Of a stretch of DNA of 64,000 bases, positions 60,066-64,000 are shown in pieces. Within the stretch, counting starts at the first letter, position 1. Each line of letters starts with the position of its first letter. Origin of the DNA: Nectonema munidae (lineage: Eukaryota; Nematomorpha; Nectonematoida; Nectonematidae); assembly GCA_030549495.1 (NCBI GenBank), contig JAUIRK010001052.1, positions 682,001 through 746,000 of the forward strand, written 5' to 3'. The notes under the pieces were generated by a model that was not told the DNA's origin, did no database searches, and worked only from the letters and a program-made list of their open reading frames with translations. The translations under genes were made by a program, and so were the position numbers.

Positions 60066-61019
60066 CTAAAATGAAAATAATATTTTCAATGAACGTACAG
60101 CTTTAAGAACATTTTGTGAGTAAACGATTAAAATTTTAAGATGAATACATCAGAGATGCTCATTAGAGTATGCTGTATGTAGTGGATAAGTCAAATTAGT
60201 TTTCAAAAAACTTAAGTTATGCTGTACATTTTTTTAGTTTTTGTTGAAGCTCTATATCTTTTTCTGATAGGCTTTTTTCCTTAAAAGTTATTATAAAAGG
60301 CAAATCATTGCAAAATGTTAAAAGTTATTTTACTTTTTGTAGATTTTTGTAGCTTGCACAAATTTAACTTTTAAACAATTTTTGAATGGTGCTGAGAAAA
60401 ATTAAGTAATACTATCTTAATTTATTGTTTAATTTTTGTTTGCAGAATTTTATCTTTATTTTATACCCTTTTTTGAGTCTAACTAACTTACACTTATTCT
60501 TATACACTAAAAAGAATGAAAAATTCTACTACCAATTTTTCAACTTTAGTTACATTTTTGATAGAAATTACCTCAGAAAAGTTGTCTAATTTGGATGTGT
60601 TTTTTTTATATTTTTCTCAATAAAATATTTTCAATTTTTAGTAAGAAGTAATGAAACAACTGAAAATTAATTAATGTTTTTTTTTCATTCAATAAAATTT
60701 CCAATTATTTTATTGTTAATTGATATCTTTTCCCCCTTTCTACACATAATTTGGAGATGGTGCGCATCTATTTAAAGTGAGAAAGAAGGAGCTATATATA
60801 CGTCCTCATTCATTGTTGACGTTGAGCTTAATAGGGCGGGGGTTAACGTTTACATTAAGCTTAATTAATAATGAAATAAAATAGACAAGAGAGGAGTAGG
60901 ATTTCAGAAATTTTTTTTGTTTTTTTGAAAGAACACAACCTATTGAACCACTTGATCCCAGAAAAACAGACGACACTAAGTACCTTAAAATCAAGAAATC
61001 GATTAAGAAATTATCTTAC
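60066..61019. other. Probable intron, no other feature seen
   Basis: AT-rich, lying between the two phase-compatible exons of the candidate minus-strand gene. A minus-strand frame near 60806-60994 was considered and not accepted. Confidence 0.35.
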
Positions 61020-61172
61020 TTGAACTAGGCAAAGATTCATCAAGCAATGAATGAAAAGGGAGAAGCGTTGAGTTTGGGTTATCTTGGTGCGGTGTAAAAT
61101 TGCATTCTTTGTAGGAACCTTCTTTTCCCTCACTTGAAAGCGATAAGGAAGTTGGTGAAAAGGACAAAACTT
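61020..61172 (-). CDS. Candidate exon 1 (or internal) of a minus-strand gene
   Basis: A 153-nt open segment ends in a consensus donor (TTCAA then GTAAGA) and starts after GCATGCTTAAG. It reads VLSFSPTSLSLSSEGKEGSY, KECNFTPHQDNPNSTLLPFH and SLLDESLPSS, a low-complexity Ser/Pro-rich stretch, and is distinctly less AT-rich than the neighbouring DNA. It needs an upstream exon because a stop lies just before the acceptor. Product unknown. Confidence 0.4.
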
Positions 61173-61558
61173 CTTAAGCATGCAATTTCAAGAAGAATTA
61201 CTTAGCGATATAAAAATTTTCTAGAAAAGTTTAACCTTTTTATTGTACACAAATCACAATCAAACATATTGATATAAGGAGTTTTATTAGCCAATTACTT
61301 CTATAATAACTATTAAGGACCTTTTCTGTTGCCATGTCTTTTTTACTAAATTTAAGTAATCTGGTTATGCTAAATTCAAAAATACTAATGGTTTTGGTCA
61401 ATCAGCTCAGATAATTGAACTATACTGATGATTGTTAGAAGAATGTGTTCACCCAAAATAATGATTTTTTATAATGTTTCAGTTCTAAATGACGATTAAT
61501 AATGACTAAAGGGTATAATTTGTTTTTATTAATACTGAAAATAGACAGGAATATGCCT
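61173..61558. other. AT-rich DNA, no gene seen
   Basis: No supported feature on either strand. Confidence 0.4.
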
Positions 61559-61860
61559 TCATGTGGAAGAAAAAACTTCAAAATTTTTTCTTGTGTTTAT
61601 ACTGGACAAGTAACGTTTCATAGGCCAACAGTAATCTGCAAACACGTTTAATTTTTCTTCCATGGTGCGGATACCGTGGTGGAACCTTTCACCTTGTTCT
61701 TCACTTTGGTCTCCATAATTAAAAGGAAAATAATTCTGATGCGATTTTAGAAATTGCATTTTTACTGGCATACGTTATCCCAGAGTCCTAAAACTTTGCA
61801 CTAGTTCTTGAAAAACTCTATCGAACATTTCATTCTTTATTAGGCTTCTAATCTAAAGGA
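61559..61860 (-). pseudogene. Fragment of a repetitive mobile-element-like protein (SEEQGERFH family)
   Basis: Minus-strand translation reads IKNEMFDRVFQELVQSFRTL, a stop, RMPVKMQFLKSHQNYFPFN, then YGDQSEEQGERFHHGIRTME and FADYCWPMKR. I recall phrases of the type MSxKxHFLHSHLDFFPENLG, SEEQGERFHQDI and ADYCW from a protein that is highly repeated in arthropod and cnidarian genomes and is probably part of an unnamed transposable element. Only this domain remains, with one stop. A family name is not offered. Confidence 0.55.
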
Positions 61861-62379
61861 TATCGAAAATGCCTAAATTCAATTTTGCATCAATGACTTG
61901 TGAAAATGTGTTCCTTATGAAGGCAAAGGCTGGGCTTCCTTTACTGAACACCTTGACCATATTTTATATGAAGAGTTGGAGGCAAATTTTGATGAGGGTT
62001 AACAGGTGAATGAGCTAAGAGTTTCTCTAGATAGCAATTCATTATGTTCGTAGTGCTTTTTGTTTAAATTATGACTGAATGTCAAAAATTATTTATAAAA
62101 TATTATAACTTAAACAAAACATATTTAGTTCATTTTAATCTACATTTGAAAATAGAGGTTTCAAATATAAATTTTTATAATTTTTTCTTAATATTCCAGA
62201 TTCAAAGTTTTTTACCCTTTATTTTTTAAAAATGTTATAAGAATATTTAAATATGCTAACTAGAAGGAAAAATGATTTATGATTGGTTGGTTTTATGAAT
62301 GACTAAATTTTGGATAAACAACTTCCAGTGCTTCAAGATGTTTTGTTATTTTTTAACTAAAAAATAAAATAAAACCAAG
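61861..62379. other. AT-rich DNA, no gene seen
   Basis: No supported frame or repeat. It lies between two fragments of possibly the same repetitive protein family in opposite orientation. Confidence 0.35.
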
Positions 62380-62700
62380 TACTCTCCCTCACGGAAGATG
62401 AAGTTTTGTCGATTTTGATAAAGGCAGGTTTACCGAAAAAACATAAAATAAACCGTGTTTCTAAAATAAGAAAAATTTATAACGAGCATGTGTTTATTGG
62501 AAAAAATAAATAGAAAAAGTTTTGCTCAAAAATCTAGAGAAAATGAATTTGTAAAAAAATTACATTTTTATTTGATATTAGTCATGCTGATAATGCAAAT
62601 ATTATTAAAATTTATGAAGAAAGTTTGCTTTTAAAATATCAAAGTTCAAGCAGAAAAATATTTATTTCGAATGAAGACAAAGAGTTTAGGAGCTAAAAAA
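62380..62700 (+). pseudogene. Second fragment of a repetitive mobile-element-like protein, opposite orientation
   Basis: Plus-strand pieces in shifting frames read SLTEDEVLSILIKAGLPKKH, RVSKIRKIYNEHVFIGKN, FAQKSRENEFVKKLH, LFDISHADNANIIKI and YEESLLLKYQSSSRKIFI. The order (KIxKIY.., RENF..K, LFDIxHA) resembles the N-terminal region of the family seen at 61559-61860. At least two frame changes and stops are present. Assignment to the same family is from memory of its style, not a search. Confidence 0.35.
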
Positions 62701-63089
62701 AGTAGAAAAGGAATAAATGCACAGATAAATCTCAAAATCAATTATTGAAAAAAATATTCCTAAAAGTCAAATTATTTTTATAGGAACATCAAGCGAAGAA
62801 AGTTTTACATCAAACGGAAAAAATGATCAAGAGTGTATATCAATGTTCTCACTAATTTTTTTGTTGTTTGCGCAAAAATAAAATCATCTGGGCAAAAAAT
62901 ATTTAAACCAAAAACAACTGCGTAATTTTTTAAAAAAATATTTAATATTTAGTTATATCTTATCAGGAAAAAAAAGATTTTATAAAGTTTATTATTTAAC
63001 AATTAATAGTAAAATTATTGACAATGGACTCTAAAAAGTATTTGAAAAAACATAGAAATTAAATTTAAGAATTAATAAAATCAGGAATA
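62701..63089. other. AT-rich DNA, no gene seen
   Basis: A/T runs and short frames only. Confidence 0.4.
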
Positions 63090-63907
63090 TCATTCACAAA
63101 CTTTTTCACGTCCATCTTTTGTTTTTTTCCATTCCTTGTAAACTTCATCCAAGTTGATTTGTTCTTCACCAATTAAAAACATTTTGATTCTCATTAAATC
63201 ATTTAAGTGTTTTTCATTAAGTCTATTTCTACGTTTTGATTTTATTGAATCATTGTACTATCCCCTTTCGCAATCAGCACTGGAAGCTTGAAATGTTTTT
63301 CATTTTTCAAAACAAATTCCAAACTATCACTGAATGAGTGCATTTTTTGATGGATTATAAACTTCAGTTCACAATACTCTTTTGAAACTTTTTCAAGTGC
63401 TTCTGAACTTTTAAAAAAATGTGAATATTGTGACTTTAAATGTTTCACTGATGTTCATATGATGTTGATAGCCTTCCATTTTTCTACCTCCTCATCTGAA
63501 AATCTCATTTCAAAATGATTGCAGACCCTCTCTACAAAGCAAAGTATAGAAGCATCAATAATGTTCAAACTACTTTTTTGTAAAATTTTACACAACGTTG
63601 CAAGTTCATGTAAAATATCATCAAGAACAAATATTAACTTTGTATTGTTCAAAATTTTTAAGCAATATTTACAAATTGTATCATTTGATGAAATCACTTG
63701 TTCGTTGCAAAACTCAATCAAAGATTCGTAGTTTTTTATTAAAGCATTCACAGCAAAATAACGTGATAGCCAGCGTACTTTTTTCAAAGGTTTAAAAGTC
63801 ACCCACTCATGATTCATAAATGAACATATCTCTTCAAATTTGACTTTTTTAACAATGGACCTATTAAACATTGTGATTAGTTGCTCAGCAAATATAAAAA
63901 AAATCAC
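63090..63907 (-). pseudogene. hAT transposase, C-terminal half (ZNF862/ZBED-like group)
   Basis: The minus strand opens MFNRSIVKKVKFEEICSFMN, and shows KKVRWLSRYFAVNALIKNYE (the RW-containing region of hAT transposases) near 63780. After breaks near 63455 and 63262 it shows SSADCERG and NDSIKSKRRNRLNEKHLNDL followed by MRIKMF, the hAT dimerisation domain. The stop is TGA at 63090-63092. The zinc finger and first catalytic part are missing, so the copy is dead. It is the remnant of a cut-and-paste transposon, possibly related to those domesticated as ZNF862-type genes. Confidence 0.75.
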
Positions 63908-63946
63908 TGCGCAATTGCGCTGCTGCGCAGCTTAGAGGGAACCTTG
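63908..63946 (-). repeat. Palindrome and possible hAT terminal inverted repeat
   Basis: GCGCAATTGCGC (63909-63920) is a perfect palindrome, followed by CTGCTGCGCAG and TTAGAGGGAACCTTG. Read on the minus strand this is CAAGGTTCCCTCTAAGCTGC, which resembles ends of some hAT elements. It sits right at the upstream edge of the transposase fragment. No partner end was found in the window, so the boundary is tentative. Confidence 0.4.
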
Positions 63947-64000
63947 GTGTCCATGCATTTCTAAAAGATCACATAATGGAAACGAAACAAAGGAAAGTTC

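Noticed and set aside
60806-60994. A 62-codon minus-strand frame as an extra exon
   Set aside because: No convincing acceptor and donor pair keeps the phase between the neighbouring candidate exons, and the peptide looks like translated AT-rich DNA.

Overview
The window looks like AT-rich metazoan DNA, most likely arthropod. The reasons are a probable TMEM237 gene (a ciliary transition-zone protein), split-gene signals (GT..AG exons, AATAAA sites), two non-LTR retrotransposons carrying an RNase H domain, tRNA-derived SINEs, hAT and piggyBac-like relics, and fragments of repetitive protein families I recall from arthropod and cnidarian genomes. A crustacean such as a copepod would fit, but that is a guess. 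No bacterial-type gene, rRNA or intact tRNA gene was seen.

Region 1 (1-32.55 kb) is a very large satellite. Its unit is 31 bp and its plus strand is A/C/G-rich and almost T-free. Units are grouped into about 0.4-kb and 3.0-kb higher-order repeats, which were shuffled and copied about 16-19 kb apart. Two things break the array: a 2.5-kb foreign element at 13.2-15.7 kb (TTA-flanked, subterminal GTGTCACTTTCTG repeats, internal 153-bp tandem repeats) and a spacer at 16.3-17.5 kb containing a SINE. The many short open frames in the array are by-products of a repeat with few stop codons, not genes.

Region 2 (32.55-42.25 kb) holds a nested pair of LINEs. LINE-A (plus strand, net about 5.2 kb) entered the flank of the satellite, leaving a 10-bp target duplication. 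The unoccupied form of the same site survives in the paralogous flank at 16.5 kb. LINE-B (minus strand, 4.1 kb, 5'-truncated) then entered ORF1 of LINE-A, leaving a 13-bp duplication. Both encode zinc knuckles, an AP-type endonuclease, reverse transcriptase, RNase H and a C-terminal Cys/His motif, and both are dead.

Region 3 (42.25-64 kb) is ordinary AT-rich DNA littered with relics: a third LINE fragment, a GC-rich island with a TATA/heat-shock-like promoter, an OTU-like pseudogene, six TTAA-flanked piggyBac-like MITEs, two further SINE copies or SINE-like sequences, a near-perfect foldback element with its own target duplication, two fragments of an unnamed repetitive protein family and the 3' half of a hAT transposase. 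The probable host genes are the intronless TMEM237-like gene (55.0-55.9 kb, plus), a candidate four-exon gene on the minus strand (61.2-58.3 kb) whose splice phases agree, and weaker candidate exons at 48.9, 52.4 and 53.5 kb on the plus strand.
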